Positions 44,842 to 54,857 are shown, counted from the first letter of the stretch. The stretch is DNA of 64,000 nt from Pseudarthrobacter oxydans (GCF_013314975.1 NZ_JABTYH010000020.1:17373-81372), one strand, 5' to 3'. The notes: generated by a model from the letters alone, not told the origin. Made by a program: numbers and translations.

Positions 44842-46428
44842 TTAGCCGTCCAGCCGGCCGCCGTCGAGCGTCACCACGCGGTGCGCCACGGCCCGCGCAT
44901 AGTCAAGGTCATGCGTGACCAGCACGACGGCGGCGCCCTCCCCTGCCGCGGAACGCACCGCAGCATCCAGCAGGGCAAGGCCGCCGCCGTCCATCGCCAC
45001 GGTGGGTTCGTCCAGGGCGAGGACTGCCGGTTTGCGGGCAAGCACCGTGGCCAGGGCGAGGAGGCGCTGGCCTGATGCGGGAAGTTCGGCGGGGTGCGCG
45101 TCGGACGCCCCCGCAAGGCCGACGGCGGACAGCGCCTCCAGGGCACGGCCGGCGGCCTCGTCGGGGTGGAACAGGCGGTCCAGGCCGAAACGCACTTCGC
45201 GGAGGGCGGTCCGCTCGAACAGCTGGTCCCGGGGCTGCTGGAACAGCAGTCCCACGGAACGTGCCGCCTCGCCGGCCGGCTCCCCTGCAATGTCCCTGCC
45301 GTTGACCAGCACGCGGCCGGCGGTGGGCCGCAGGAGACCGTTGACATGGCGCAGCAGCGTTGATTTTCCTGCTCCGTTGGGGCCGGTCACCGCCACGATC
45401 TCGCCGCGCCGGACGCGCAGGCTGATGCCTTGAAGCACCTGAGCGGAGGCATGGGCTGCAGTGCTTCCGCCCCGGATCCGGCGCCAGGTTGTCCTGCCGT
45501 TTGCTGCGTTGCCCCTGGTGCCGTAGCCGAAGCAGACCCCGCGGAGTTCCAGCGCAGGGACACCGGCGCCGCCGCGTGGCAGCAGACGGTCCGCGTGTGC
45601 CGCCCCGGCATGGTCCACGGCCGGTGCAGGCGCGCCGCCGGAGGCCCGAATTCCGGGCGGCAGCAGCCCGGAGCCGGCCTGCAGCCCGGCCGGGGTGCCG
45701 CTTCCAGTGACGCTGCCGTTCTCCAGGACAACCCAGGTTCCGGCGGCCAGGAGCGGCGCGTCGACCACCTGGCTGAGAACCACGACGGCGGTTCCGAGCC
45801 TCACGAGGCCCTGCAGCAGGCGTGCCAGCCCGGCAGTTCCCGCAGTGTCCAGCGACGCAAAGGGCTCATCCATGATCAGCACCCGCGGCCCGGCGATAAT
45901 GGCGCAGCCGATGGCGAGGCGGCGCATTTGCCCGCCGGAAAGCGAGCCCGGATCCCGTTCCAGGAACTCCGTGAGCCCGAGGAGGGCTGCAGTGTGCTCC
46001 GCCGCGGCTTTCATGGCCTGCGGCTCCACTGCCGCGTTTTCCAGCCCGAACGCGAGTTCTTCCGCCACAGTTGCCCGCACCGTGGACAGGACGGCGGCGG
46101 GGTCCTGGGGAACGAAGCCAACGTGGCGGCCCCATTCCGCGGGGTTGATCCGCGGGTCGCCGCCAGCGCCGAACTCCAGGCGCGTGCCCGCGAGTTCAAG
46201 GAAGCCGCGGAGGGTGCCTCCGGTTCCGGGCGGAAGCCATCCGGACAGCAGCCGGCCCAGGGTGGACTTGCCGCTTCCGGAGGCCCCGAGGACGGCAGTC
46301 AAGGTTCCCGGAGCGAGGTCGAGATCAATTCCCTCCAGCACGGGGAGCCCGTCCCCGTGGTAGGTGAAGCTCCGGATGCCGGCTGACAGTACCGGCAGGG
46401 ATTCCGTTGAGTGCGGCGCGGCGGACAT
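44842..46428 (-). CDS. ECF transporter, fused double ATPase (EcfA)
   Basis: 528-aa protein with two ABC ATPase domains. Domain 1 (residues ~15-240): GASGSGKST, LSGGQMRRLAIG, VLIMDEPFASLD. Domain 2 (from about 300): GPNGAGKST and LALDEPTVAMDGG, but its signature reads LPASGQRLLAL instead of LSGGQ. Drives uptake by an energy-coupling-factor vitamin/metal transporter; the permease and S component are the next two genes upstream. Stop codon lies directly next to the stop of fadB with no gap. Confidence 0.92.
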   Translation of the reverse strand: MSAAPHSTESLPVLSAGIRSFTYHGDGLPVLEGIDLDLAPGTLTAVLGASGSGKSTLGRLLSGWLPPGTGGTLRGFLELAGTRLEFGAGGDPRINPAEWGRHVGFVPQDPAAVLSTVRATVAEELAFGLENAAVEPQAMKAAAEHTAALLGLTEFLERDPGSLSGGQMRRLAIGCAIIAGPRVLIMDEPFASLDTAGTAGLARLLQGLVRLGTAVVVLSQVVDAPLLAAGTWVVLENGSVTGSGTPAGLQAGSGLLPPGIRASGGAPAPAVDHAGAAHADRLLPRGGAGVPALELRGVCFGYGTRGNAANGRTTWRRIRGGSTAAHASAQVLQGISLRVRRGEIVAVTGPNGAGKSTLLRHVNGLLRPTAGRVLVNGRDIAGEPAGEAARSVGLLFQQPRDQLFERTALREVRFGLDRLFHPDEAAGRALEALSAVGLAGASDAHPAELPASGQRLLALATVLARKPAVLALDEPTVAMDGGGLALLDAAVRSAAGEGAAVVLVTHDLDYARAVAHRVVTLDGGRLDG

Positions 46429-46431
46429 GGC

Positions 46432-47175
46432 TCAGCTTCCTGCCTGGGTGAGCAGCAGCCGCGCCGCGACCGCGGCTGCTGCGGCGGCCAGCAGGGCGGC
46501 CCGGAGCACGCGCTGGCCCCGCGGATCCGGAACGGCCCGGTAGCTGGTCCGGGGCCCGGGATTGCTGAAGCCCCGCGCTTCGAGGGCCGCTGTCCGGGTG
46601 CCGGCATCCTCGATCAGGGATAGGACCAAGGGCACTGCCTGGAGCCGGAACGCGGCCGCGCGGTGCAGCAGTCCGCGGCGGACCACCAGTCCGCGGGATT
46701 CCTGTGCCTGCCGGATCCGTTCCACGCGGGAGGTGATGGCCGGCAGCAGGGTCAAGGTGGAGGCCAGCACGAACGCGAACCGTCCGTGGAGACCGCGCGA
46801 GGACAGCACCGCCACCAGGTCCGGCACGCTGACGCTGAAGGAGAACACCAAAAGGGCAAGGACCACCGCCCCCAGCTGCGCTGCCCTTTCCAGGGCGAAG
46901 GCAAGCCCCTCCGCGGTGACGCGTGCCATTCCCCATTGGGCCAGGACTGTCCGCCCCTCGGGGAAGAACAGCCCGTGCATGACCAGCAGCGACAAGCCCA
47001 GCGGGAGCAGCACTGCCGCTGCCGCGGGCAGCAGCCTCCGTGCCGTGCCGCTCCGGGCCGAGAGGGCCACGGCAGCACCCATGACGGCGAGGGACAGCGG
47101 CAGGCTGGCTGCCGCCGTCGTTATCACTGCCGTGCTGCCGGCGGCTGCCAGGGAGGTCAGCGGGTGGAGGCGCAT
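46432..47175 (-). CDS. ECF transporter transmembrane protein (EcfT)
   Basis: 247-aa membrane permease, CbiQ/EcfT family, five to six hydrophobic segments. EcfT signature region includes SSRGLHGRFAFVLASTLTL and RTAALEARGFSNPG (AxxxRG-like coupling motif). It links the ATPase pair with the S component. 3 nt after its stop the ecfA ATG begins. Confidence 0.9.
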   Translation of the reverse strand: MRLHPLTSLAAAGSTAVITTAAASLPLSLAVMGAAVALSARSGTARRLLPAAAAVLLPLGLSLLVMHGLFFPEGRTVLAQWGMARVTAEGLAFALERAAQLGAVVLALLVFSFSVSVPDLVAVLSSRGLHGRFAFVLASTLTLLPAITSRVERIRQAQESRGLVVRRGLLHRAAAFRLQAVPLVLSLIEDAGTRTAALEARGFSNPGPRTSYRAVPDPRGQRVLRAALLAAAAAAVAARLLLTQAGS

Positions 47176-47186
47176 GGGCAGGGTGG

Positions 47187-48002
47187 TCAGGAGTCCTGTC
47201 CGGGTGTGGTTCCGGCCAGCACGCGGTGCCGGCGGACAAACGGGAACTGCAGGCGCGCACGGCGGGGAAGGGCGTAGGCCAGGACTGCCACCACGGTGAA
47301 GACGATCGCCTTGTCCATGGGATCGGAGATGAGCGCCTGCTTGGTAATGGCGGCCAGCAGGGTGTCCCCCATGGACCGGAAGGCGCTGACGATGGCACCG
47401 GTGGCCACGCCGGAGGTGCCGCCGAAGACGAAGGCCGCCACCGGCGCGGACACCACTCCCCCAATGATCCCGGTGACGAAGCCTGCAACGGGGGCGAGGT
47501 AGAAGCGTCGGAACATGCCGTGGCGCGCGGCGAGTCCCGCCAGGCAGCCGATCAGTGCGGCGCCGGCTGCGAAGGGCAGCACCGTGGGGTTGAAGAAGGA
47601 CCAGACAATGCTGCTGAGCGCTCCGGTGGCGGCGCCTGCAGCCGGTCCTGCCAGCACGGCGATGAGGACCGTGCCGATCGCATCGAGGTAGAACGGGACC
47701 AGGGTGCTGCCCACGAACTGACCGAGCACGATGTTCAGCACCAGGGCGACGGGGATCAGCACCACGGAGGAGGCCGGCAACGCCGGGAGGACGGCGACGA
47801 TCAGCAGGATGGCACCCGCCAGGAAGCCGGAGAGGGCAATGAGGGCGGACGCGCTGCCGGGCCCGCCGGTGATGTCAGCCGGCTGGTTGAGCACAAGGTA
47901 GATGTAGGTGGCGGCGATGGCCACCGCGCCAAGGATTTCCAGCAGGCGGCGTTTGCGGGCGGCGGCCGGTGCCGGGGCGGGCATCGTCAGGGAGGGCGAC
48001 AT
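47187..48002 (-). CDS. ECF transporter substrate-binding S component
   Basis: 271-aa membrane protein with six or more hydrophobic segments; PFYLDAIGTVLIAVLAGPAAGAATGAL is typical of S components. The substrate cannot be told: there is no thiamine, cobalamin or other riboswitch in the 212-nt upstream gap, which contains a GGCCCGG/CCGGGCC hairpin shortly before the start. A biosynthetic gene to betray the vitamin is lacking too. EcfT follows 11 nt later. Confidence 0.85.
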   Translation of the reverse strand: MSPSLTMPAPAPAAARKRRLLEILGAVAIAATYIYLVLNQPADITGGPGSASALIALSGFLAGAILLIVAVLPALPASSVVLIPVALVLNIVLGQFVGSTLVPFYLDAIGTVLIAVLAGPAAGAATGALSSIVWSFFNPTVLPFAAGAALIGCLAGLAARHGMFRRFYLAPVAGFVTGIIGGVVSAPVAAFVFGGTSGVATGAIVSAFRSMGDTLLAAITKQALISDPMDKAIVFTVVAVLAYALPRRARLQFPFVRRHRVLAGTTPGQDS

Positions 48003-48214
48003 GGAGTTCCTTCAGGGTGCGCGTGGAGGCCCGGGAGTCCGGGCCGGTGGAACGCTGCGTATGTCACCTCGGCAGCTGGCGGCAGGCTGCTGCGCCTGTT
48101 CCGTCCGCGATTATTCTACTGGCGAAGCACCGCTGCCGGGGCATCCGGTCCCGGACTGCCCTAGACTGCCCGGACAGGCAAATTCCGCCTGCCGTTGCCG
48201 TGGAAAGACCCGCC

Positions 48215-49639
48215 ATGCCCCACTATGACCTCGCCATCATCGGATCCGGCTCCGGCAATTCTCTGATCACGCCATATTGGGACAACAAGCGGGTGGCCCT
48301 CATCGACGGCGGCGTCTTCGGCGGCACCTGCCTCAACGTGGGGTGCATTCCCACCAAGATGTTCGTGTATCCGGCCGGGCTGGCCGCGGCGCACCATGAG
48401 GCAGCCCGGCTCGGGCTCGACCTCAGCCTGGACAAAGTGCACTGGAACGGGATCCGCGACCGGATATTCGGCCGGATCGATTCCATCTCCTCAGCCGGCC
48501 GGGACTACCGGGCAAAGGAACTGGACCATGTTGACCTCTATGAGGACTACGCACACTTCACCGGGCCCCGGGCCCTGCGGACCGAATCCGGTGTAGATAT
48601 CACGGCTGAGCAGGTTGTGGTTGCCGCAGGCTCCAGGGCCGTCCTGCCCGATGTGCCGGGAATCGGCCTGCCGCAGGTGCACACCTCGGACACCGTGATG
48701 CGGATCGACGGGCTGCCGGAAAGGGTGGTGGTGGTTGGCGGCGGATACATTGCGGCTGAGTTCGCGGGGATCTTCCACGGTTTCGGCTCGGTTGTAACCC
48801 AGGTCAACCGCTCGCACCGGCTGTTGCGCGGGCACGACGCCGACATCTCCGTGCGGTTCGCGGCGGCTGCAGCACGCCGGTGGAGGCTGGAACCGGGCTT
48901 CTCGCTGCAGTCCATCAAGGACACCGGCACCGGCACCGTTGAGGTGAACTTCGCCGATGCCGAGGGCCGGCCGCTGTGCGTCCCGGCGGATGTTGTGCTC
49001 CTGGCCACCGGCCGGGTTCCCAACACGGACCGGCTGGGCGTGGAGGCCGCCGGGTTCGACGTGGACGACGACGGAACCCTGGCCGTGGATGCCAGGCTGC
49101 GGGTCCTTTCCCACGGCGAGCCGCTGGACGGCGTCTACGCCCTGGGCGACGTAGCCAACCGGTACCAGCTCAAGCACGTGGCCAACCGGGAAGCCCGCGT
49201 GGTGGCGCACAACCTGGAGCACCCGGACCGGCTGCGCCGCATCGACTACACCGCAGTGCCCGCCGCAGTCTTCTCCAACCCCCAGGTGGCATCGGTCGGC
49301 CTCACCGAAGAAGAAGCCCGGTCACGGGCAGCCGCGGGAACCGACATCGTGACCGCCGTCCAGGACTACGGCACCACCGCCTACGGCTGGGCCATGGAGG
49401 ATGGCGAAGGAGTCGTCAAACTTGTGGCCGAAAAATCCTCAGGCAGGCTGCTGGGTGCCCACATCCTGGGTCATGAAGCATCCATCCTCCTCCAGCCCCT
49501 GGTCCAGGCCATGGCCGGGTCGGTGCCCGTCCATGAGCTGGCCCGTGGCCCGTACTGGATCCATCCGGCGCTGACCGAGGTGGTGGAAAATGCCCTCCTG
49601 GCACTGGACGTCGACCTGCCGGAGGACGCCCCGCTGTAG
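48215..49639 (+). CDS. mtr: mycothione reductase
   Basis: 474-aa flavoprotein disulfide reductase of the actinobacterial thiol mycothiol. N-terminal FAD site AIIGSGSGNSLITPYW, redox pair GGTCLNVGCIPTKM (cysteines near residues 39 and 44), NADPH fold VVVVGGGYIAAEFAG, and the C-terminal catalytic His region YWIHPALTEVVENAL. The start MPHYDLAIIG is the canonical one; GAAAG precedes it. TAGACT 47 nt upstream is a likely -10. Confidence 0.95.
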   Translation: MPHYDLAIIGSGSGNSLITPYWDNKRVALIDGGVFGGTCLNVGCIPTKMFVYPAGLAAAHHEAARLGLDLSLDKVHWNGIRDRIFGRIDSISSAGRDYRAKELDHVDLYEDYAHFTGPRALRTESGVDITAEQVVVAAGSRAVLPDVPGIGLPQVHTSDTVMRIDGLPERVVVVGGGYIAAEFAGIFHGFGSVVTQVNRSHRLLRGHDADISVRFAAAAARRWRLEPGFSLQSIKDTGTGTVEVNFADAEGRPLCVPADVVLLATGRVPNTDRLGVEAAGFDVDDDGTLAVDARLRVLSHGEPLDGVYALGDVANRYQLKHVANREARVVAHNLEHPDRLRRIDYTAVPAAVFSNPQVASVGLTEEEARSRAAAGTDIVTAVQDYGTTAYGWAMEDGEGVVKLVAEKSSGRLLGAHILGHEASILLQPLVQAMAGSVPVHELARGPYWIHPALTEVVENALLALDVDLPEDAPL

Positions 49640-49660
49640 TTCCGCCGTCGAAAGCGGCCG

Positions 49661-50686
49661 CTAGGCGAGCCGGGCGGCGAGGCCGCCCACCGCTGAGACC
49701 AGCTCGGTGAAGGCCGCTGCGGGATAGTTGGCGGAGACCACGCGGGCGTTCGGCGGTGCGCCCCAGAGTCCGCGGAAGTCTGCCACCGTGGTGCCAGCCA
49801 GGAGCGGCGACCCGGTCTCGACGTCCACCGTGGCTGGACGGGCCTCAAACTCCAGGGTGCCCGCTGCCACGCCGGCGGCGAAGAAGTCGTGGACGTGGGC
49901 CAGGTATCCCTGGTCGTAGTGCCGGTGGAACTCGAAGTAGAACCGCAGGGCGTCGGACAGGTGCCGGACGAGGGTGTTGTCCGAGGTGCTGCGCAGTCCC
50001 TCGGGTTGTCCAGGCAGCACCAGTTCGGGGATGCGGGCACCGGCCGCTTCCGCCAGCCGGCGCACGTGGTGGGGGTGCATTTCCATCCGCTCGGTGGTGT
50101 CCAGGGAGCAGACAATGGGAAGTTTCTCCGGTGCCCCGCCCCGGAAAGCGGCGTACACTTCCTTGGCGGCGTGCGGGTCCACGTGGGTGTTCCACTCCGC
50201 AGTGGGCGTGGTGTTGCCCTGGTGGTAGAAGCTGCCGCCCATGATCACCACCTTGGCGAGCAGTTCGGGAAGTTCCGGTTCCTGCCGCAAGGCCAACGCA
50301 AAGTTGGTCAGCGGCGCAGTGATGAGGGCGGTAAGCTCCCCTGGCCGGTTGCGGGCGTGTTCAACCCAGAGGTCGACGGCGTTCCGCTCAGACACCGCCC
50401 CGGCCGGCTGGGGCAGGACCGCGTAGCCAATTCCCTGCGGTCCGTGGGTCTCGGGAGTGGTGAGCAGCGGTATGGCCAGCGGTTCGCGTGCGCCGATGGC
50501 CACTTCCACTCCGGGCCTGCCGCACAGTTCGAGCAATGCCAGGGTGTTGCGCGCCACCTGGTCCGCGTCCACGTTCCCGGGGGTGGCTGTCACGGAAACG
50601 AATTCCGTATCGGGCAGGGCGGCAAGGTAGGCCAGGGCCAGGGCATCGTCGATGCCCGTGTCCACGTCCAGCAGGAAGGCGGTCAT
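49661..50686 (-). CDS. inosine-uridine preferring nucleoside hydrolase
   Basis: 341-aa hydrolase releasing nucleobases from ribonucleosides for salvage. The calcium-binding start is DVDTGIDDALALAYL (family DTDPGxDDA), with IMGGSFYHQGNTTPTAEWNT and HVDPHAAKEVY. The second residue of the DTD motif is Val here. Start MTAFLLDVDTG is 8 nt from the upstream gene's end. Lies 21 nt downstream of convergent mtr. Confidence 0.92.
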   Translation of the reverse strand: MTAFLLDVDTGIDDALALAYLAALPDTEFVSVTATPGNVDADQVARNTLALLELCGRPGVEVAIGAREPLAIPLLTTPETHGPQGIGYAVLPQPAGAVSERNAVDLWVEHARNRPGELTALITAPLTNFALALRQEPELPELLAKVVIMGGSFYHQGNTTPTAEWNTHVDPHAAKEVYAAFRGGAPEKLPIVCSLDTTERMEMHPHHVRRLAEAAGARIPELVLPGQPEGLRSTSDNTLVRHLSDALRFYFEFHRHYDQGYLAHVHDFFAAGVAAGTLEFEARPATVDVETGSPLLAGTTVADFRGLWGAPPNARVVSANYPAAAFTELVSAVGGLAARLA

Positions 50687-50693
50687 CCCGGTC

Positions 50694-51671
50694 CTAGAAC
50701 AGGGCAACCCTGGGAGCGGCAGGGAAGATGCTGTCCAGCTCCGCGAGGTCCTTCTCCGAGGGCGCCCAGCCGGCTGATTCAGCGTTCTGGCGGACCTGTT
50801 CCGGCCCGGTGGCGCCGGCGATGACGCTGGCCACCGAAGGCTGGGCTGCCAGCCAGGAAAACGCAACCTGGATTTCGGTCAGGCCGCGTTCCCGGGCGAA
50901 AGTGCTGAACCTGCCCAGTTGGTCCCAGTCGGCGTCGTGGACCAGGTGCTGGCGGGTGTGGCTGAGGCGCGATCCGTCCGGGGCATGGCCGGGCGAGTAC
51001 TTGCCGGTCAGCAGTCCGTTCGCGAGCGGGAAGTAGGGCAGGACGCCCAGCCCGAACTCCTCTGCCGCCGGCGTCACCTCAAGCTCCGCGCGCCGATCCA
51101 GGAGGTTGTAGTGGTTTTGCGTGGAGATGAAGCGGGCGCATCCCAGTTCCCGCGCAACGTACTCCGCCTGGGCGATCTGCCAGCCGGCACGGTTGGAGTG
51201 CCCGATGTAGCGGACTTTGCCGCTGCTGACGAGGGTGTCCAGTGCGGACAGGGTCTCGTCGATGGGGGTCAACGGGTCCGGCGTATGGAACTGGTAGAGG
51301 TCGATCCAGTCGGTGCCTAGCCGCCGCAGCGAGGCTTCCACGGCCTGGATGATGTAGCGGCGTGAGCCGCGTGCACCGAGGTCCGGGCCGCTGGCACCCT
51401 TCATGTCCATGCCGAACTTCGTGGCCAGGACAATGTCCCCACGCCTGGCGCCGAGCGCCTTCCCGAGCATCGCCTCACTGAGCCCTGGTTCCCGCCCGTA
51501 CGTGTCGGCGACGTCGAACAGGGTGATCCCGGCGTCGATCGCTGCGTGGACGACGCCGTCCGTGGCCTCCTGGGATTCGGTGGCGGTGTTGGCGCGGCCG
51601 AGATTGTTGCAGCCAAGGCCCACCGTGGACACGGTCAGGCCTGACTTGCCGAGGCGGCGGTAGGTGGGCAT
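50694..51671 (-). CDS. aldo/keto reductase
   Basis: 325-aa NADPH-dependent oxidoreductase TIM barrel. Catalytic set visible: FDVADTYG (Asp and Tyr), LATKFGMDM (Lys), YQFHTPDP (His); cofactor loop SVIAGATGPEQV. Start MPTYRRLGKSGLTVS with TAGGAG upstream. Co-directional with the hydrolase gene, spacing 7 nt, possibly the same transcript. Substrate unknown. Confidence 0.93.
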   Translation of the reverse strand: MPTYRRLGKSGLTVSTVGLGCNNLGRANTATESQEATDGVVHAAIDAGITLFDVADTYGREPGLSEAMLGKALGARRGDIVLATKFGMDMKGASGPDLGARGSRRYIIQAVEASLRRLGTDWIDLYQFHTPDPLTPIDETLSALDTLVSSGKVRYIGHSNRAGWQIAQAEYVARELGCARFISTQNHYNLLDRRAELEVTPAAEEFGLGVLPYFPLANGLLTGKYSPGHAPDGSRLSHTRQHLVHDADWDQLGRFSTFARERGLTEIQVAFSWLAAQPSVASVIAGATGPEQVRQNAESAGWAPSEKDLAELDSIFPAAPRVALF

Positions 51672-51678
51672 GGTGCTC

Positions 51679-52239
51679 CTAGAGGCTGAAGCCGGCAGCG
51701 GGCTTGGCGGAGTGCTTGAGCTTGAAGGTGGTGGGCTCAGTGAAGGGGGCGGCACCGATGCTCAGCTTGGTAAAGTCCAGGTCCTCGCCGCGGATGCAGA
51801 CCTTGACGGCGTTAACGGCTTTGTTCACCTCCGGGCACAGGCAGAAGATGTTGAGCTTGTAGTCGGTGAATTCGGAGCGTTCCACCGTCCCCAGCCCGCG
51901 CCAGGCCAGGTGGCTGATGAGGGCGTCCGTGGCTTTTTCCTCCAGGTAGCGGTCCCTGTCGGTGCCTTCCCGGGTCTTCAGCGCGAACTGGGCCACCACC
52001 CAGAACTGTTCCTTTTCCGGGATTTCGGCGTAGCCGTCTTCGGCGCACTGGGCTGCGAAGGCGTCCAGGAGGCTCTCCGCCGCCTCGGGCGTGGCGACGT
52101 CCGTTTCCTCGGTTTTGCTCTGGTGCCCCACAACGCCGTAGTTCATCACGAACTGGCCGTAGTCCTCGTCATACCACGCCTCCCGGAAATGGAGGGTGCC
52201 CTCGTCGTCGCGCTTGTAAACCCTGACAATTCCGCTCAT
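51679..52239 (-). CDS. unrecognised 186-aa protein
   Basis: Not recognised. Soluble, acidic. N-terminal part has [22 protein letters not shown] split by many charged residues and VVGHQSKTE, which vaguely recalls a WGR-type domain; the middle has LLDAFAAQCAEDGYAEIPEKEQF and the C-terminus several cysteines (FCLCPEVNKAV, VCIRGED). AAAGGA precedes the ATG. It overlaps the DUF402 gene by 4 nt (ATGA), so the two are co-translated after dxs. Confidence 0.7.
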   Translation of the reverse strand: MSGIVRVYKRDDEGTLHFREAWYDEDYGQFVMNYGVVGHQSKTEETDVATPEAAESLLDAFAAQCAEDGYAEIPEKEQFWVVAQFALKTREGTDRDRYLEEKATDALISHLAWRGLGTVERSEFTDYKLNIFCLCPEVNKAVNAVKVCIRGEDLDFTKLSIGAAPFTEPTTFKLKHSAKPAAGFSL

Positions 52240-52853
52240 GACCGTCCTTTGGTAAACCATTCGGCGTCAGTGCCGTCGAACGGTGCGTGCTGCGCCTTCA
52301 CGGCCTGGTAAAGCTGGTCCGCCGATGCCTGGAGGGATTCCACCAGTACTGCGGGATAGTCCATGGCAACGCGGTGTTCCGCGAATTCGTCCTCGTCATC
52401 GATGAACACGCCCCTGCCGGCCGTATGGACGACGTCCAGGTCCATGTCGATGACGTGGAATTCGGTGACTGCTGGGCGGATGGTGCTCCACTCGTGGGCC
52501 ACGGCAAGGTCGATGTAGACCCGCATGCCGCCCGGATGGGCGTCATCGTAGAAAGTGGCCACCCAGTCGCCTTCACGGGGCACCAGGAGCACGGCATCTG
52601 ATTTGGTGTAAAACGCCGCGCCCGGGCGCGAACAGAATTCATTGGTGCCCTGGAAGATCCACCAGCCATGCCGGTCCTCGCCGAGGTAGCGTCCCGGTAC
52701 CACCCAGTGGGCTTTGCCGTTCCATTTACGGTTCCGTGCCACCACGAGCTGGCCGGGCTCCAGGTTCTCCGGTACCCGCGTTGCTGCCGTATGGCTTTCC
52801 CCGGCAGGCTCCCCCAGGACGCCGGGGTATTTCAGCTCAGCCTCTCCCCTCAC
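52236..52853 (-). CDS. DUF402-family protein, possible nucleoside diphosphatase
   Basis: 205 aa. The DUF402 domain is shown by the aromatic N-terminal part ([18 protein letters not shown]), [23 protein letters not shown] and the metal-binding [17 protein letters not shown]. Family members (e.g. staphylococcal Ntdp) hydrolyse nucleoside di- and triphosphates. GTG start overlaps the dxs stop (GTGA). The substrate and role here are unknown. Confidence 0.82.
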   Translation of the reverse strand: MRGEAELKYPGVLGEPAGESHTAATRVPENLEPGQLVVARNRKWNGKAHWVVPGRYLGEDRHGWWIFQGTNEFCSRPGAAFYTKSDAVLLVPREGDWVATFYDDAHPGGMRVYIDLAVAHEWSTIRPAVTEFHVIDMDLDVVHTAGRGVFIDDEDEFAEHRVAMDYPAVLVESLQASADQLYQAVKAQHAPFDGTDAEWFTKGRS

Positions 52854-54823
52854 AGGATCGGAAGGCTGCCGGTGGTGGGGTGCTGCTGGCCGGGCAGGGG
52901 ACGCGCAAAGGGGACCTTTGTGCCGAGGACCTGCGCGACGACGTCGTGCGTGATCTGCTGGGCGGTCAGGCCGACGCGTTCAAGGATCTGGGCGCGGGTG
53001 CCGTGGTCCAGGAACTCGACCGGCAGGCCGACCTCGTTCAAGGCCGTATCCACTCCGGCCGCCCGCATTTCCTGGCGGATCCGCGAACCGACCCCGCCGG
53101 CACGGACGCCGTCCTCGATGCAGATCACCAGGCGGTGGTGCGATGCCAGCGCGATGATGGAACGCGGGACGGGCAGGACCCAGCGCGGGTCCACCACGGT
53201 GGTGCTGATGCCCTGCGCGCCGAGGCGGTTGGACACGTCCAGCGCCAGTTCGGACATGGCGCCCACGCTGACGATCAGGACGTCGTTCTCTGTGGAACTG
53301 CTGGGCCGCCGGGCCAGCACGTCCACGCCGTCGCTGAGGCGTTCAAGCGCTTCCACTTCCGCCCCGACGGATCCCTTCGAGAAGCGGACCACGGTGGGTG
53401 CATCGCCGATTGCCACGGCTTCGCGCAGTTCCTCGCGAAGCCTGCTGGCGTCACGGGGCGCCGCCAGGTGGAGTCCGGGGACGATCTGGACCATGGACAT
53501 GTCCCACATGCCGTGGTGGCTGGCGCCGTCCGGCCCGGTGACGCCTGCGCGGTCCAGGACGATAGTGACGCCGGCCTTGTGCAGGGCAACATCCATCAGG
53601 AGCTGGTCGAAGGCCCGGTTCAGGAAGGTCGCATAGACGGCCACCACCGGATGCAGCCCGCCAAAGGCCATGCCGGCGGCGGAGGTGAGGGCGTGCTGTT
53701 CGGCGATGCCGACGTCGATCACGCGGTCCGGGTGCCGGGCCGCGAATTTGTGCAGGCCGACGGGGATGAGCATGGCTCCGGTGATGCCGACGACGTCCTT
53801 CCGCTCATCCGCGATGGCCGCTATTTCGTCGGCGAAGACCGAGGTCCAGGACTGGGCGCCGGCGGCACCTGTGGGCTCGCCGGTTTCGGGGTCGATGATG
53901 CCGACGGCATGGAACTGGTCCGCCTCGTGGGCGCGGGCGGGTGCGTAACCGTGGCCCTTCTCGGTCATCGCATGCACAATGACCGGGCCGCCGTAGTGCT
54001 TGGCTGTGGAGAGGGCGTGCTCCATGGCCTGGAGGTTGTGGCCGTCCACGGGGCCGATGTACTTCATGCCGAGGTCCTCGAACATGCCTTGCGGAGCCCA
54101 CCAGTCCTTGATGCCCTTTTTCATGGCGTGCAGGCTCTTGTAGGTGAACTGGCCCGCCGGTCCCCCGTTTTGGAGTTTCTTTTTCCACCAGTCCAGCGCC
54201 ACTTCGTATGCCGGTGCGGTCCGGAAGGAGTCAATCGTGGGGCGCAGGGAGGCGAGGTAGTCCGCGAAGCCGCCGACGGTGGGCGCGTAGGACCTGCCGT
54301 TGTCATTGACCACTATCACCACGCGGCGTTTCTTGTCCGCGGCGATGTTGTTGATGGCTTCCCAGGCCATGCCGCCGGTCAACGCACCGTCCCCCACCAC
54401 GGCGACAACGTACCGGTCGCCTTCACCGGTGAGCTGGCGGGCGCGGGAGATGCCGTCCGCCCACGACAGGGAGGATGAGGCGTGCGAGCTCTCGACGATG
54501 TCGTGCTCGGATTCGGCCCGGGAGGGGTATCCGGAAATTCCGCCCTCCTGGCGCAGCGTGCTGAAGTCCTGGCGCCCCGTCAGCAGCTTGTGGACGTAGG
54601 ACTGGTGCCCGGTGTCGAAGACGATGCTGTCACGGGGCGAGTCGAAGATGCGGTGCACGGCAAGGGTCAGTTCCACCACGCCGAGGTTTGGTCCGAGGTG
54701 CCCGCCCGTCTGGGAGACGTTCGTGATCAGGAAGTCCCTGACCTCCGAAGCCAGCTGCTTCAGCTGGTCTTCGGACAACTCGTTCAGGTCCTGCGGATTC
54801 CGGATGGTCTCCAAGATTCCCAC
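52850..54823 (-). CDS. dxs: 1-deoxy-D-xylulose-5-phosphate synthase
   Basis: First step of the MEP isoprenoid pathway: pyruvate + glyceraldehyde 3-phosphate to DXP. 657-aa thiamine diphosphate enzyme. TPP site [15 protein letters not shown]...VNDN, HxxH-type GHLGPNLG, the transketolase middle domain from about residue 310 ([16 protein letters not shown]) and C-terminal domain. GGAGG precedes the ATG. Followed by DUF402 and an unknown gene in overlap. Confidence 0.97.
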   Translation of the reverse strand: MGILETIRNPQDLNELSEDQLKQLASEVRDFLITNVSQTGGHLGPNLGVVELTLAVHRIFDSPRDSIVFDTGHQSYVHKLLTGRQDFSTLRQEGGISGYPSRAESEHDIVESSHASSSLSWADGISRARQLTGEGDRYVVAVVGDGALTGGMAWEAINNIAADKKRRVVIVVNDNGRSYAPTVGGFADYLASLRPTIDSFRTAPAYEVALDWWKKKLQNGGPAGQFTYKSLHAMKKGIKDWWAPQGMFEDLGMKYIGPVDGHNLQAMEHALSTAKHYGGPVIVHAMTEKGHGYAPARAHEADQFHAVGIIDPETGEPTGAAGAQSWTSVFADEIAAIADERKDVVGITGAMLIPVGLHKFAARHPDRVIDVGIAEQHALTSAAGMAFGGLHPVVAVYATFLNRAFDQLLMDVALHKAGVTIVLDRAGVTGPDGASHHGMWDMSMVQIVPGLHLAAPRDASRLREELREAVAIGDAPTVVRFSKGSVGAEVEALERLSDGVDVLARRPSSSTENDVLIVSVGAMSELALDVSNRLGAQGISTTVVDPRWVLPVPRSIIALASHHRLVICIEDGVRAGGVGSRIRQEMRAAGVDTALNEVGLPVEFLDHGTRAQILERVGLTAQQITHDVVAQVLGTKVPFARPLPGQQHPTTGSLPIL

Positions 54824-54857
54824 TGACCCCTCCTTCAGGTGGTAGACGTGCCGTTTA

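Noticed and set aside
47226..48164. Plus-strand gene overlapping the ECF S component
   Set aside because: The translation is a low-complexity Gly/Glu/Asp/His string opposite a clear membrane protein gene, so it is an antisense shadow.
48003..48214. Vitamin riboswitch upstream of the ECF S component
   Set aside because: No thi-box, cobalamin-box or similar conserved blocks; only a GC-rich hairpin near the start.
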